Source: Streptomyces tsukubensis (lineage in GTDB: Bacteria; Actinomycetota; Actinomycetes; Streptomycetales; Streptomycetaceae). From it: 64,000 nt of DNA. The position numbers and the translations under genes are program-made. The notes beneath the pieces are model-generated. The model was not told the DNA's origin. It saw nothing but the letters and a program-made list of their open reading frames with translations, and ran no database searches. Positions 41,950 through 50,838 of this stretch are shown piece after piece. Each line of letters opens with the position of its first letter. Position 1 is the first letter of the stretch. The DNA is taken from the NCBI RefSeq assembly GCF_009296025.1, contig NZ_CP045178.1, forward strand, positions 2,604,001 to 2,668,000, written 5' to 3'.

Positions 41950-44810
41950 TGACGTGGACGCAGTGCCAGCGGCCCGGCTGCGGCGGAACGTACGAGGACA
42001 TGGGCGGCGGCGAGCTGTACTGCGACATCTGCGGTCTCGCGCCGGTCGTCCCGCCGGGCGGCAGTCCCTCCTCCCCGCCGACCGGGGCCACCGGGGGCGG
42101 CCGTGACGGCCGGGGCAGCAACAGTTCGAGCGCGCGCGGCAGTTCGCGTTCCTCCTCCCGCTCCGCGCGCTCCCAGTCGTCGCGCCGTTCGGTCTCCGGC
42201 CGGCTGTCGCGGGCGCTGTCGGGGCCGGCCACCTCCCGTTCGGTCTCGGTGCGCAGCTCAGGTGCGGGCGTCGCCTCGTCCGCGCGGGGCAGGCTCGGCG
42301 CGGGACTGGTCACGGTGGAGCCGATTCCGCGCCCCGACCCGCACAAGGCGGTGCAGAAGAACCCCGAGGTTCCCGAGCGCAAGCGGTTCTGCAGCCGCGG
42401 CGACTGCGGTGCCCCCGTGGGCCGTTCGCGCGGTGACCGGCCGGGCCGCACCGAGGGGTTCTGCACCAAGTGCGGCCACCCCTACTCGTTCGTTCCGAAG
42501 CTGGCCTCCGGGGACATCGTGCACGGCCAGTACGAGGTGGTGGGCTGTCTCGCCTACGGCGGCCTCGGCTGGGTGTATCTGGCGATCGACCGGGCCGTCT
42601 CCGACCGCTGGGTGGTCCTCAAGGGGCTGCTGGACACCGGCGACCAGGACGCGATGGCGGCGGCCATCTCCGAGCGGCGTTTCCTCGCCGAGATCGAGCA
42701 CGCCAACATCGTGCGGATCTACAACTTCGTCGAGCACCTGGACCAGCGCACGGGCTCCATGGACGGCTACATCGTCATGGAGTACGTCGGCGGCAAGTCC
42801 CTCAAGGAGATCGCCAACGAGCGGCGCACGGCCGCGGGTAAGCGCGACCCGCTCCCCGTCGAGCAGGCGTGCGCCTTCGCCCTGGAGGCCCTTGAGGCCC
42901 TCGCTCATCTGCACAGCCGCTCACTGCTGTACTGCGACTTCAAGGTCGACAACGCGATCCAGACCGAGGACCAGCTCAAACTCATCGACATGGGCGCGGT
43001 CCGCCGGATGGACGACGAGGACTCGGCGATCTACGGCACGGTGGGCTACCAGGCGCCGGAGGTCGCGGAGACCGGCCCTTCCATCGCCTCCGACCTGTAC
43101 ACCGTCGCGCGCACCCTCGCGGTCCTGACGTTCGACTTCCAGGGCTACACCAACGTGTTCGTGGACAGCCTGCCCGACCCGGACAACATCGAGGTGTTCC
43201 GTACCTACGAGTCGTTCTACCGGCTGCTGGTACGCGCCACCGACCCCGACCCCGCCCGCAGGTTCGCGTCGGCGCAGGAGATGGCCGAGCAGCTCACGGG
43301 CGTACTGCGGGAGGTGGTGGCCGTCCAGACGGGCAGGCCGCGCCCCGCACTGTCGACACTGTTCGGCCCCGAGGTCAGGGTCACCGACACGGAGCTGTTC
43401 GTGACGACGGGCACCGAGGTGTCCGCGCTGGGGGCGCGCGCGCTGCCGCTCGGCAGGCGGGCCCGCAAGGCGCTCACCGCCCACGCGCCGGAGGGCGCCC
43501 CCGAGGGTGGCGGGGCGGGTGCGGGTACGCCGCGGGGACCGTCCTCCGGCGGTACGGAGGGTCTGGCGCTGCCCGCGCCCGGCACCGCCGCGTCCGGGCT
43601 CCCCGTGGCGACGGCGGGGGGCGCCCTGGGCGGCGGCCCCGCCGCGGTCGGCACACCGGCGCCCGCTGGGCAGGGTCCCGCGCGGGCGCCCGACGGCGAG
43701 GACCCCGCAGGCGCGCTGTCCGGGTCCGGCGGCCAGGACCCCGCAGGCGCGCGGTCCGGGTCCGGCGGCATCTGGCCCCACGGCGCGGTCCCGGCGGCGT
43801 CGACGTACGGCGGGGGCCCCGGCGGAGGGCGCGGTACCGGCCTCAAGCCGCTCCAGGCCGCCGCGACGGCGATGTCGCTGCCGGTGCCGAGGATCGACCC
43901 GGCCGACCCCAACGCGGGCTTCCTCGCGGGGCTGATGGCCTCCGCGCCCACCGAGCTGATCAGCGCCCTCTCCGCGGCGCCCGCGGACTCCCCCGAGCTG
44001 CGGTTGCGGGAGCTGCGGGCCCGGCTCGACATGGGCGAGACGGCTTCCGCCGCACACACTCTCGCGGAGCTGGAGTCGCGCCACCCGGACGACTGGCGGG
44101 TCGTCTGGTACCGGGGCGTCACCTCGCTGACCACCGGGGACAGGGAGGCCGCCGCGCTCTCCTTCGACGCGGTGTACGACGCGTTTCCCGGGGAACCCGC
44201 CCCGAAACTGGCCCTGGGGGTCTGCGCCGAGGAGCTGGGGCAACTGGACAACGCGGCCGAGTACTACCGCCTCGTATGGACGACCGATCCGAGCTATGTC
44301 AGCGCGGCCTTCGGTCTCGCGCGGGTGCAGTTGGCAGCGGGTGACAGGACCGGCGCCGTGAAGACCCTGGAATCGGTGCCCGAGTCGTCGATCCACTTCA
44401 CGGCGGCGCGGGTCGCCGCGGTGCGGGCCAGACTGCGGCGCCGGGCCGCGTACGACCCGCTGCTCGACGATCTGACGGCCGCCGCGGGACAGGTCGAGGC
44501 ACTGGACTCGGTGGGGCTCGACGCGGAGCGCAGAGAGCTGCTCTCGACCGAGGTGCTGGGCACCGCGCTCGACTGGGTACTCTCGGGTAGCCGGGGCGCG
44601 GCTCCTCCGGGGGCGAGCGTGTCGGGTGCCACGGGTGCGGGTACCGGTGCCGGTGGGACCGTGCTGCTCGGCAGCCCGGTGGACGAGCGCGGGCTCCGTT
44701 TCGGCCTGGAGCGTTCGTACCGGACACTGGCCAGGCTCGCACAACGTGGCGAGGAGAGGATCGAACTGGTGGAGCGGGCCAACCGTTTCCGCCCCAGGAC
44801 GTGGGTGTGA
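41949..44810 (+). CDS. pknG: PknG-like serine/threonine protein kinase with zinc ribbons and TPR
   Basis: 953 residues, longer than mycobacterial PknG (about 750). A first Cys4 ribbon (C6, C11, C25, C28) is followed by a Ser/Arg-rich linker. A second ribbon (C148, C153, C172, C175) sits where PknG has its rubredoxin-like domain. The kinase domain spans about 190-455: Gly loop LAYGGLGWVYLA, Lys in WVVLKGLL, and a catalytic loop YCDFKVDN (D330) instead of HRD, as in PknG. It has DMG in place of DFG, then GYQAPE. An Ala/Gly/Pro linker (500-660) leads to TPR-like repeats (680-940). It would phosphorylate FHA-type targets in response to the GlnX/GlnH-like sensor. Soluble. It overlaps genes on both sides. 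Confidence 0.9.
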   Translation: MTWTQCQRPGCGGTYEDMGGGELYCDICGLAPVVPPGGSPSSPPTGATGGGRDGRGSNSSSARGSSRSSSRSARSQSSRRSVSGRLSRALSGPATSRSVSVRSSGAGVASSARGRLGAGLVTVEPIPRPDPHKAVQKNPEVPERKRFCSRGDCGAPVGRSRGDRPGRTEGFCTKCGHPYSFVPKLASGDIVHGQYEVVGCLAYGGLGWVYLAIDRAVSDRWVVLKGLLDTGDQDAMAAAISERRFLAEIEHANIVRIYNFVEHLDQRTGSMDGYIVMEYVGGKSLKEIANERRTAAGKRDPLPVEQACAFALEALEALAHLHSRSLLYCDFKVDNAIQTEDQLKLIDMGAVRRMDDEDSAIYGTVGYQAPEVAETGPSIASDLYTVARTLAVLTFDFQGYTNVFVDSLPDPDNIEVFRTYESFYRLLVRATDPDPARRFASAQEMAEQLTGVLREVVAVQTGRPRPALSTLFGPEVRVTDTELFVTTGTEVSALGARALPLGRRARKALTAHAPEGAPEGGGAGAGTPRGPSSGGTEGLALPAPGTAASGLPVATAGGALGGGPAAVGTPAPAGQGPARAPDGEDPAGALSGSGGQDPAGARSGSGGIWPHGAVPAASTYGGGPGGGRGTGLKPLQAAATAMSLPVPRIDPADPNAGFLAGLMASAPTELISALSAAPADSPELRLRELRARLDMGETASAAHTLAELESRHPDDWRVVWYRGVTSLTTGDREAAALSFDAVYDAFPGEPAPKLALGVCAEELGQLDNAAEYYRLVWTTDPSYVSAAFGLARVQLAAGDRTGAVKTLESVPESSIHFTAARVAAVRARLRRRAAYDPLLDDLTAAAGQVEALDSVGLDAERRELLSTEVLGTALDWVLSGSRGAAPPGASVSGATGAGTGAGGTVLLGSPVDERGLRFGLERSYRTLARLAQRGEERIELVERANRFRPRTWV

Positions 44811-46282
44811 GTATGTCGCAGATGCACCAGCTCTCCGCGTGCCCCCGCTGCGAGGAATCCCTGGACTCCGGGGACCTGTTCTGCGGGGCGTGCGGATTCA
44901 ATCTTTCGTCGGTCCCGAACCCGCCGGACAGTGAACCGACCGTCGCGCTCAACGGGGCGGCGTCCCGTCAGGCGGAGCAGAGCCAAGGTCAGGGCCGGGC
45001 GGCGGCGCAGGGTCAGGCGTCCTCCGTCGACTGGCCGACGGCGACGGGCGCGCAGGAGCAGGACCCGGACGCGCCGGTGCACCGGCCCGACGACCTGCCG
45101 GGGCTGGACTCGGGCGGCGGTGAACTGCCGCCCCGCGCGCGGTTCGACGCGCTCCCCCGGCCTGACGCCCCGGACCGTCCTGGCCGTCCCGAGCAGCGCG
45201 AAGCGCTGGGCCATCCGGAGCCCGGCGCGGACGACTACCGGCTGCCCGCGCCCGCCGCGCCGGCCCCGCCACCGCCCCCATTGGTGCCGCCCATGCCTTC
45301 CGTGCCCGCCCCCACAGGACCTGTCGACCCACGGGCCACCGTCACGGAACCGGGCTCCGCGGAAGGCGCGCTGACGGTCTGTGTAGCTTGCCGGGCGGGA
45401 CGCGTCGACGCGGACGGGTACTGCGAGAACTGCGGGCACGCCCAGCCGCGCGAGCGCGACCACATGGAACGTGAGCTGAACACCGTGGCCGCGGTCACCG
45501 ACCGGGGCCTGCGCCATCATCGCAACGAGGACGCGTTCGCCGTCTCCACGACCGTCCTCGCGGACGGTTCGCCCGCCACGGTGGCGATCGTCTGCGACGG
45601 GGTGTCGTCGGCGACCCGCCCCGACGCGGCGTCACTCGCCGCGGCGCGCGCCGCCGATGCCTCGCTGCTGGCCGCGCTCCCGCGCGGTGTCCATCCGCAG
45701 CAGGCCATGCACGAGGCGATCCTCGCCGCAGCGGAGGCGGTCAACGCGCTGGCCCTTGAGCCCAACCCGTCCCCCGAGCGCGCCCATCAGAACGCGCCCG
45801 CGTGCACGCTCGTGGGGGCCATCGTCGCCGCGGGGCTGCTGACCGTCGGCTGGGTCGGCGACAGCCGCGTCTACTGGGTGCCTGTCGACCGGTCCACGGC
45901 GGCGACCAGGCTGACCGAGGACGACTCGTGGGCCGCGCAGATGGTGGCGGCCGGGCTGATGAACGAGGCGGAGGCGTACGCCGACGAGCGGGCGCACGCC
46001 ATCACGGGCTGGCTCGGAGCGGACGCCTACGAACTGGAACCGCACACGGCTTCCTTCAAGCCCGACCATGCGGGTGTAGTGGTGGTGTGCACGGACGGAC
46101 TGTGGAACTACGCGGAGGCGGCCGAGGAGATGGCGGGCGTACTGCCGCCCGACGCGTCGGAACGGCCCCTGCACAGCGCCCAGGTACTGGTGGGTCACGC
46201 CCTGGACGGCGGGGGCCACGACAACGTAACAGTGGCCCTGGTGCCGTTCCCCCAGCCTTCCGCAGGGGGAGGATCTGCCTGA
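44807..46282 (+). CDS. PP2C-family protein phosphatase with two zinc ribbons
   Basis: 491 residues. The GTG start overlaps the kinase stop (GTGA) and AGGA lies seven bases upstream. Zinc ribbon 1 has C12, C15, C26 and C29; zinc ribbon 2 has C192, C195 and a CENC pair near 207-210. They are separated by a Pro/Ala/Gly linker. The PP2C domain (about 225-480) has all metal-site motifs: RNEDAF, VCDGVSS, GWVGDSRVYW, TDGLWNY and GHDNVTVAL. A Mn/Mg-dependent Ser/Thr phosphatase, the natural partner that reverses PknG-type phosphorylation. Translational coupling with the kinase supports matched amounts. Confidence 0.93.
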   Translation: MSMSQMHQLSACPRCEESLDSGDLFCGACGFNLSSVPNPPDSEPTVALNGAASRQAEQSQGQGRAAAQGQASSVDWPTATGAQEQDPDAPVHRPDDLPGLDSGGGELPPRARFDALPRPDAPDRPGRPEQREALGHPEPGADDYRLPAPAAPAPPPPPLVPPMPSVPAPTGPVDPRATVTEPGSAEGALTVCVACRAGRVDADGYCENCGHAQPRERDHMERELNTVAAVTDRGLRHHRNEDAFAVSTTVLADGSPATVAIVCDGVSSATRPDAASLAAARAADASLLAALPRGVHPQQAMHEAILAAAEAVNALALEPNPSPERAHQNAPACTLVGAIVAAGLLTVGWVGDSRVYWVPVDRSTAATRLTEDDSWAAQMVAAGLMNEAEAYADERAHAITGWLGADAYELEPHTASFKPDHAGVVVVCTDGLWNYAEAAEEMAGVLPPDASERPLHSAQVLVGHALDGGGHDNVTVALVPFPQPSAGGGSA

Positions 46283-46599
46283 GGGGCTGCCGGGCGGCCC
46301 CTGAGCACGGAGCCGTACGACCCGCGCGGAGCAGTACGACCACCCGCACGGAGACGTACGAGTACGACAGCACGGTCCCGTACGACAGCCGGCATGGAGC
46401 CGTACGGCCAATGCCCGGGGGACACGGCTGTCCCACGCGTGGCGGGGTGACCGCGGCGGGATCGGGTGCGCCCGCGGCCGGGCGCCCGGCGCTGTCGGGG
46501 ACGTGGGCGCGGAGGGAACGCCGGGCTCGCGGCCGTCCTTCGGCGCGCGCCACATCCGTCGACCGGCCAGGGAAGAACTGATCAGGGGGAGCAGGATCC
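46283..46599. other. gap between phosphatase and VWA genes
   Basis: 317 bp. It contains several TACGA-bearing short repeats (around 46314-46415) but no gene, clear promoter or strong terminator. The following genes may be read from an internal promoter or by read-through. Confidence 0.4.
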
Positions 46600-47937
46600 A
46601 TGGCAAATTTCTCGAAGTCGAACGTGCCGCAGTTCTCCGTCGAGGTGTACCAGAACGAGTACCTCCCGGAGGGCGGGCGCGAAGTCAACGCGATCGTCAC
46701 GGTCACCTCGACGGGCGGGGGTACGACAGGCACCGCGGGCACGTCGCCCGTCCGGTCCGGGCAGGGCGGGGACGCGGCCGTGGTGATCATGGTCGACTGC
46801 TCCGGCTCGATGGACTATCCGCCGACCAAGATGCGTAATGCCAGGGACGCCACCTCGGCCGCGATCGACACCCTGCGGGACGGGACCCGCTTCGCGGTGG
46901 TGGCGGGCACGCATGTGGCCAAGGAGATCTACCCGGGCGGGGGCAGGCTGGCCGTCGCCGACAGCGCCACCCGCGCCCAGGCCACCCGCGCGCTGCGCTC
47001 GCTCAGCGCGGGCGGCGGCACCGCCGTCGGCACCTGGCTGCGGCTGGCCGACCGGCTGCTGTCGACGGCCGACGTCACGATCAGACACGGCATCCTGCTC
47101 ACCGACGGCCGCAACGAGCACGAGTCGAACGAGGACCTCCGCGCCACCCTCACCGCCTGCGGGGGCCGCTTCACCTGCGACGCACGGGGGGTCGGCACCG
47201 ACTGGGAGGTGAAGGAGGTGACGTCGATCGCCTCCGCGCTGCTCGGAACGGCCGACATCGTCGCCGACCCCGACGCGCTCTCCGCCGACTTCACCCAGAT
47301 GATGGAGACGGCGATGGGCAAGGAGGTCGCGGACGTGAGCCTGCGGCTCTGGACACCGCTCGACTCCGAGATCAAGTTCGTCAAGCAAGTCGCTCCGAGC
47401 GTCGAGGAGCTGACGGCGAGGCGGACCGACGCGGGCCCGCGCGCCGGTGACTATCCGACGGGTTCCTGGGGCGACGAGTCCCGCGACTACCACGTCTGCG
47501 TAGAGGTGCCGACGGCGGAAATCGGCCGGGAGATGCTGGCCGCGCGGGTCTCCCTGGTGGTGCCCCAGAGCGACGGAAGCGCCCAGACCCTGTCACAGGG
47601 GCTGGTACGTGCCGTGTGGACGGATGACATGGCCGCGTCGACCTCGCTCAATCCGCAGGTGGCGCACTACACGGGCCAGGCCGAGCTGGCCCATGTGATC
47701 CAGGAGGGGCTGGACGCGCGCAAGGCCGGCGACCAGGACGGCGCCACGGCGAAACTCGGCCGCGCGGTCCAGCTCGCCAGCGCCTCGGGGAACGCCGATA
47801 CGGCCAAACTGCTCGCGAAGGTGGTGGACGTCGTGGACGCGGCGGCAGGTACTGTGCGACTGAAGGCGAAGGTCACGGAGGCCGACGAGATGACACTCGA
47901 AACCCGGTCGACGAAAACGGTTCGCGTCAAAAAGTGA
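46600..47937 (+). CDS. von Willebrand factor A-domain protein with Thr-rich C-terminal tail
   Basis: 445 residues with AGGGGGAG before the ATG. After an N-terminal beta segment (FSVEVYQNEYLPEGGREVNAIVTV) comes a VWA domain (about 58-235). Its metal-ion-dependent adhesion site is intact: D-C-S-G-S from D66, Thr in AGGGTAVG, and LLTDGRNEHE. No signal peptide, so cytoplasmic. The central beta-rich part is followed by a helical region (QAELAHVIQEGLDARKAGDQDGATAKLGRAVQLA). The last residues are TLETRSTKTVRVKK, a Thr/Ser cluster in a basic context that could be a kinase target and FHA ligand. Related VWA-PP2C-kinase sets (TerY-P type) are known. Confidence 0.9.
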   Translation: MANFSKSNVPQFSVEVYQNEYLPEGGREVNAIVTVTSTGGGTTGTAGTSPVRSGQGGDAAVVIMVDCSGSMDYPPTKMRNARDATSAAIDTLRDGTRFAVVAGTHVAKEIYPGGGRLAVADSATRAQATRALRSLSAGGGTAVGTWLRLADRLLSTADVTIRHGILLTDGRNEHESNEDLRATLTACGGRFTCDARGVGTDWEVKEVTSIASALLGTADIVADPDALSADFTQMMETAMGKEVADVSLRLWTPLDSEIKFVKQVAPSVEELTARRTDAGPRAGDYPTGSWGDESRDYHVCVEVPTAEIGREMLAARVSLVVPQSDGSAQTLSQGLVRAVWTDDMAASTSLNPQVAHYTGQAELAHVIQEGLDARKAGDQDGATAKLGRAVQLASASGNADTAKLLAKVVDVVDAAAGTVRLKAKVTEADEMTLETRSTKTVRVKK

Positions 47938-48144
47938 AGAAGCCCACGAAGTACGGCACGAAGTGCCGTACCGGGCGCACCATGAAGTGACGACCGTCGT
48001 TGCGACGACGGCCGTGAATGACCGGCGTCCCGGTGCTGTCCGCCGGAACGCACCCAGTACGCGACGCAGTACCGAGCAGCGGTATCCGCGACCTATGGAT
48101 GTGTACGGCCTGCGGGCCGCAGAAGGAGAGGGGGAAGCGCCGAC

Positions 48145-49332
48145 ATGCCGACCTGCCCGAACGGACACCAGTCGGGTTCCGACGACTGGTGCGAGGTCTG
48201 CGGCCACCGCATGGCCGGACCGGGCGCGCCTGTGCCGCCGCCTCCCCCGCCGCCCGCCCCCGGTTACGGATACCCGCACCGCGGCCCCGAGCCGACTTCC
48301 GGTGCGCCGGGCCAGGGTCAGGGCCGCCCCGAGCTGTGCCCGCAGTGCCGCACCCCGCGCGAGGCGAACGCCCCGTTCTGCGAGGAGTGCCGCTGGAACT
48401 TCCTGACCAACACGGCCACCTCGTACACCCCCGCGGCCCCGCCGAGGACCAGCCCCGGTACCGGTGGTCCAGGACCCGGCGGCGGACCGGGGCCGGGCCA
48501 GCCCCAGCGGCAGCCCGGCGGCTACCAGGCGCCGCCGCAGAGCCGTGATCCGTACGAGTACCAGAGCTCGCGCCCTTCGCAGGTCAACCGGCCGGCGGAG
48601 CCGCTGATGCCGGACCCCGGTGGGCAGAACCGCCAGGGTGCGGGCCAGGAGTACCAGCAGCAGCCGCAGCCCGGCTATCCGCAGACGCAGCCGCCCTATC
48701 AGCAGCAGGAGCAGCGCCAGCCCTACCCGCAGACGCAGCCGTACCAGCCGGACAGCTACCAGCGGGAGCAGGGCGGCCACAGCACGGCGCCGCCGGCCTA
48801 CGGTTCGGACTCCGGCGGCCGGGGCGGTGACGACGACTGGCTGCTCCCGCCGCCTTCGGCGCGGCCCCCGCTCCACCAGCAGGGCCCCGGCGGCCAGGTA
48901 CCCGGGCAGCAGCAGTACGGGCAGCCCGCCACCTGGACGGCGACGATCGGCCCCGACCGTGAGTACTTCATGGCGATGATGCACCGCAGCGGTCCGGAGG
49001 CGGCCGGGCTCAACCTGCCCGCGTACTCACCGGAGCAGCAGCGTCCGCTGGTCGGAAACCAGCTCACGATCGGCCGCCGCAGACACTCCACGGGAGACAC
49101 TCCCGACATCGATCTGTCGGTGCCGCCCGAGGACCCTGGGGTCTCGCACCAGCACGCGGTGCTGGTGCAGCAGCCGGACGGGGGCTGGGCGGTCGTCGAC
49201 CAGAACTCGACCAACGGGACCACGGTCAACGGCGGCGAGGACCCGATCCAGCCGTTCGTGCCCGTACCCCTCTCCGACGGTGATCAGGTGCACGTGGGCG
49301 CTTGGACGACGATCACGGTACGCAGGGACTGA
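48145..49332 (+). CDS. FHA-domain protein with two zinc ribbons
   Basis: 395 residues, with GGGGGAA eight bases before the ATG. Zinc ribbon 1 starts at the N-terminus (CPNGHQSGSDDWCEVCGH) and zinc ribbon 2 near residues 66-83 (CPQCRTPREANAPFCEECRW). A long Gln/Pro/Tyr-rich disordered segment (about 95-280) follows. The C-terminal FHA domain (about 300-395) has LTIGRRR, SHQHA (Ser and His conserved, the usual Arg replaced), and NSTNGTTVNG, so it should bind phosphothreonine. It would read the phosphorylated state of a partner such as the VWA tail or the kinase. It is not GarA, which is far shorter and carries its own phosphosite. Confidence 0.92.
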   Translation: MPTCPNGHQSGSDDWCEVCGHRMAGPGAPVPPPPPPPAPGYGYPHRGPEPTSGAPGQGQGRPELCPQCRTPREANAPFCEECRWNFLTNTATSYTPAAPPRTSPGTGGPGPGGGPGPGQPQRQPGGYQAPPQSRDPYEYQSSRPSQVNRPAEPLMPDPGGQNRQGAGQEYQQQPQPGYPQTQPPYQQQEQRQPYPQTQPYQPDSYQREQGGHSTAPPAYGSDSGGRGGDDDWLLPPPSARPPLHQQGPGGQVPGQQQYGQPATWTATIGPDREYFMAMMHRSGPEAAGLNLPAYSPEQQRPLVGNQLTIGRRRHSTGDTPDIDLSVPPEDPGVSHQHAVLVQQPDGGWAVVDQNSTNGTTVNGGEDPIQPFVPVPLSDGDQVHVGAWTTITVRRD

Positions 49333-49460
49333 CGTCGGACGTCGTCCGTGAGGCGCCCGCGCGGGGCGCTGGCCGCTGTGGAGCCGGTCGCCCCAGGTCG
49401 GGGTGGCCGGCTTTCGACGTTCACCGCTCCTCGGGTGGGGCGCCGGGCGGTGGTCGGCGC

Positions 49461-49550
49461 GCACGGGGCTCGCGGGTCCGCACGCACGAGGTTCGCGGGC
49501 CCGCACGCACGGGGCTCGGGGTTCGCGGGCCCGCACGCACGGGGCTCGTG
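49461..49550. repeat. ~23-bp imperfect tandem repeats
   Basis: About four copies of a unit like GCACGGGGCTCGCGGGTCCG (start), at 49461, 49484, 49507 and 49537, the third longer by 7 bp. They lie between the convergent FHA and methyltransferase genes. Confidence 0.85.
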
Positions 49551-49570
49551 GTCCTGCGGCGCCCCGAGGC

Positions 49571-50548
49571 TCAGGGCAGCGCCCAGGCGTAGGGGCCCTC
49601 CGGGTCGTCCAGCCAGGCCCACATGTGCTCGCCGTCGACGGTGATGCCGAACCGCTCCCGCTGCGGCCGGTGCTCCCGCTCCCAGAGGGCCAGTGCCTCC
49701 TGGGGGTCGAGCCGTCCCGCGGTGAGCGCCAGCAGGAACCGGAACCGGTCGTGCCGGGACGCCCAGCGCGGCAGACCGCCGGTGTACGGCGCCTCCGCGT
49801 CCCGTCGGTCCCCGCCACGCAGCGGCACGAAGTAGGCGGGCGAGGCGAGGAAGTGTCCCTCTCCCCGCCCGACGTCCCGTACCTCAAGGGCTATCAGCCC
49901 GGTGGCGAGCGGCGCGAGGATACGGGCGCCGGGCCCGCACTGCGCCAGCCAGGCCCTGGGCACGGTGGTGAGCGCGCAGGTGGCGATGATCCGGTCGAAG
50001 GGCCCGCGCTCCGGGCATCCCCTGGCGCCGTCCCCCGTGACCACGGCGGGGTGGTATCCGGCCGCTGCGAGGTGGGCGCGGGCCGATTCCGTGATCTCCG
50101 GGTCGAGGTCGACCGTGGTCACCCGCCCGTCGCCGAGGCGGTGGGAGAGCAGCGCCGCGTTGTAGCCGGTGCCCGCGCCGATCTCCAGCACGTTGTCGCC
50201 GTCCCGTACCCCGAGTTCGGCGAGCATCGTCGCCATCAGCGAGGGCTGGCTGCTCGACGAGATGAGCTCCCCGTCCCGCACCCGGGTGGCCAGCGGCTCA
50301 TCCGCGTACGCCCCGCGCAGCCACTCGGCGCGACGGCCGGGGTCGGGATCCTCACCCCACAGCCGCTCATGGCCCCCACCCTGCTCGGCGGGCCGGTAGT
50401 AGAAGGGCACGAACAGGTGCCTGGGCACCGCGCCGAAGGCCTCTGCCCAGGCGGGCTCGCCGTCCAGGGCGCCGCTCGCCGTGATCTCCCGCACGAGGGC
50501 ACGGCGAGGGGCCTCGGAGGGGTCGGCGACGGACTCTGGGGCACTCAT
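49571..50548 (-). CDS. protein-L-isoaspartate O-methyltransferase-like protein
   Basis: 325 residues from the chosen ATG (MSAPESVADPSEAPRRALVREI). The SAM-binding core is of the PCMT type: SSSSQPSLMATMLAELGVRDGDNVLEIGAGTGYNAALLSHRLG near residues 98-140, with post-motifs VTTVDLDPEITESARAHL and FDRIIATCALTTVPRAWLAQ. A C-terminal ~110-residue extension is typical of actinobacterial relatives, some of which modify ribosomal peptides. No RiPP precursor is seen next to it, so protein repair or an unknown target is equally possible. An in-frame start 36 bp upstream is an alternative. Confidence 0.85.
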   Translation of the reverse strand: MSAPESVADPSEAPRRALVREITASGALDGEPAWAEAFGAVPRHLFVPFYYRPAEQGGGHERLWGEDPDPGRRAEWLRGAYADEPLATRVRDGELISSSSQPSLMATMLAELGVRDGDNVLEIGAGTGYNAALLSHRLGDGRVTTVDLDPEITESARAHLAAAGYHPAVVTGDGARGCPERGPFDRIIATCALTTVPRAWLAQCGPGARILAPLATGLIALEVRDVGRGEGHFLASPAYFVPLRGGDRRDAEAPYTGGLPRWASRHDRFRFLLALTAGRLDPQEALALWEREHRPQRERFGITVDGEHMWAWLDDPEGPYAWALP

Positions 50549-50650
50549 GGCTCCACTGTCCTGCGGTACGGGGGCGAAGGCCAACCGTCCGGCAGCACTC
50601 GGCCCTCCCGGTCCCCGCCTCCCGTACCTCTCTCGGGCCCGGGACGGAAG

Positions 50651-50800
50651 CGGTCCTCAGGAGTCCGGTTCGCGGAAATCCGGGCCTCAGGGGTCCGGGC
50701 CTCAGCAATCCGAACCTCGGGACTCCGGACGGACCTCAGGAATACGGACCGACCTCGGGAATCCGGACCAACCTCGGGAATCTCGGCCTCAGGACCTAAG
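50651..50800. repeat. degenerate 17-19-bp repeats upstream of haemoglobin gene
   Basis: About eight imperfect copies of CCTCRGGAATCCGGACC-like units run from 50651 to 50800, in the 290-bp gap before the haemoglobin gene and upstream of the divergent methyltransferase. Confidence 0.75.
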
Positions 50801-50838
50801 GCGGGAGTCCTCCTCCGGGCGTCTGAGACCATGGACGG

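Noticed and set aside
44645..49332. A garA orthologue in the PknG cluster
   Set aside because: The FHA protein is 395 residues with zinc ribbons and a long disordered region and lacks the short N-terminal ETTS-type phosphosite of GarA.
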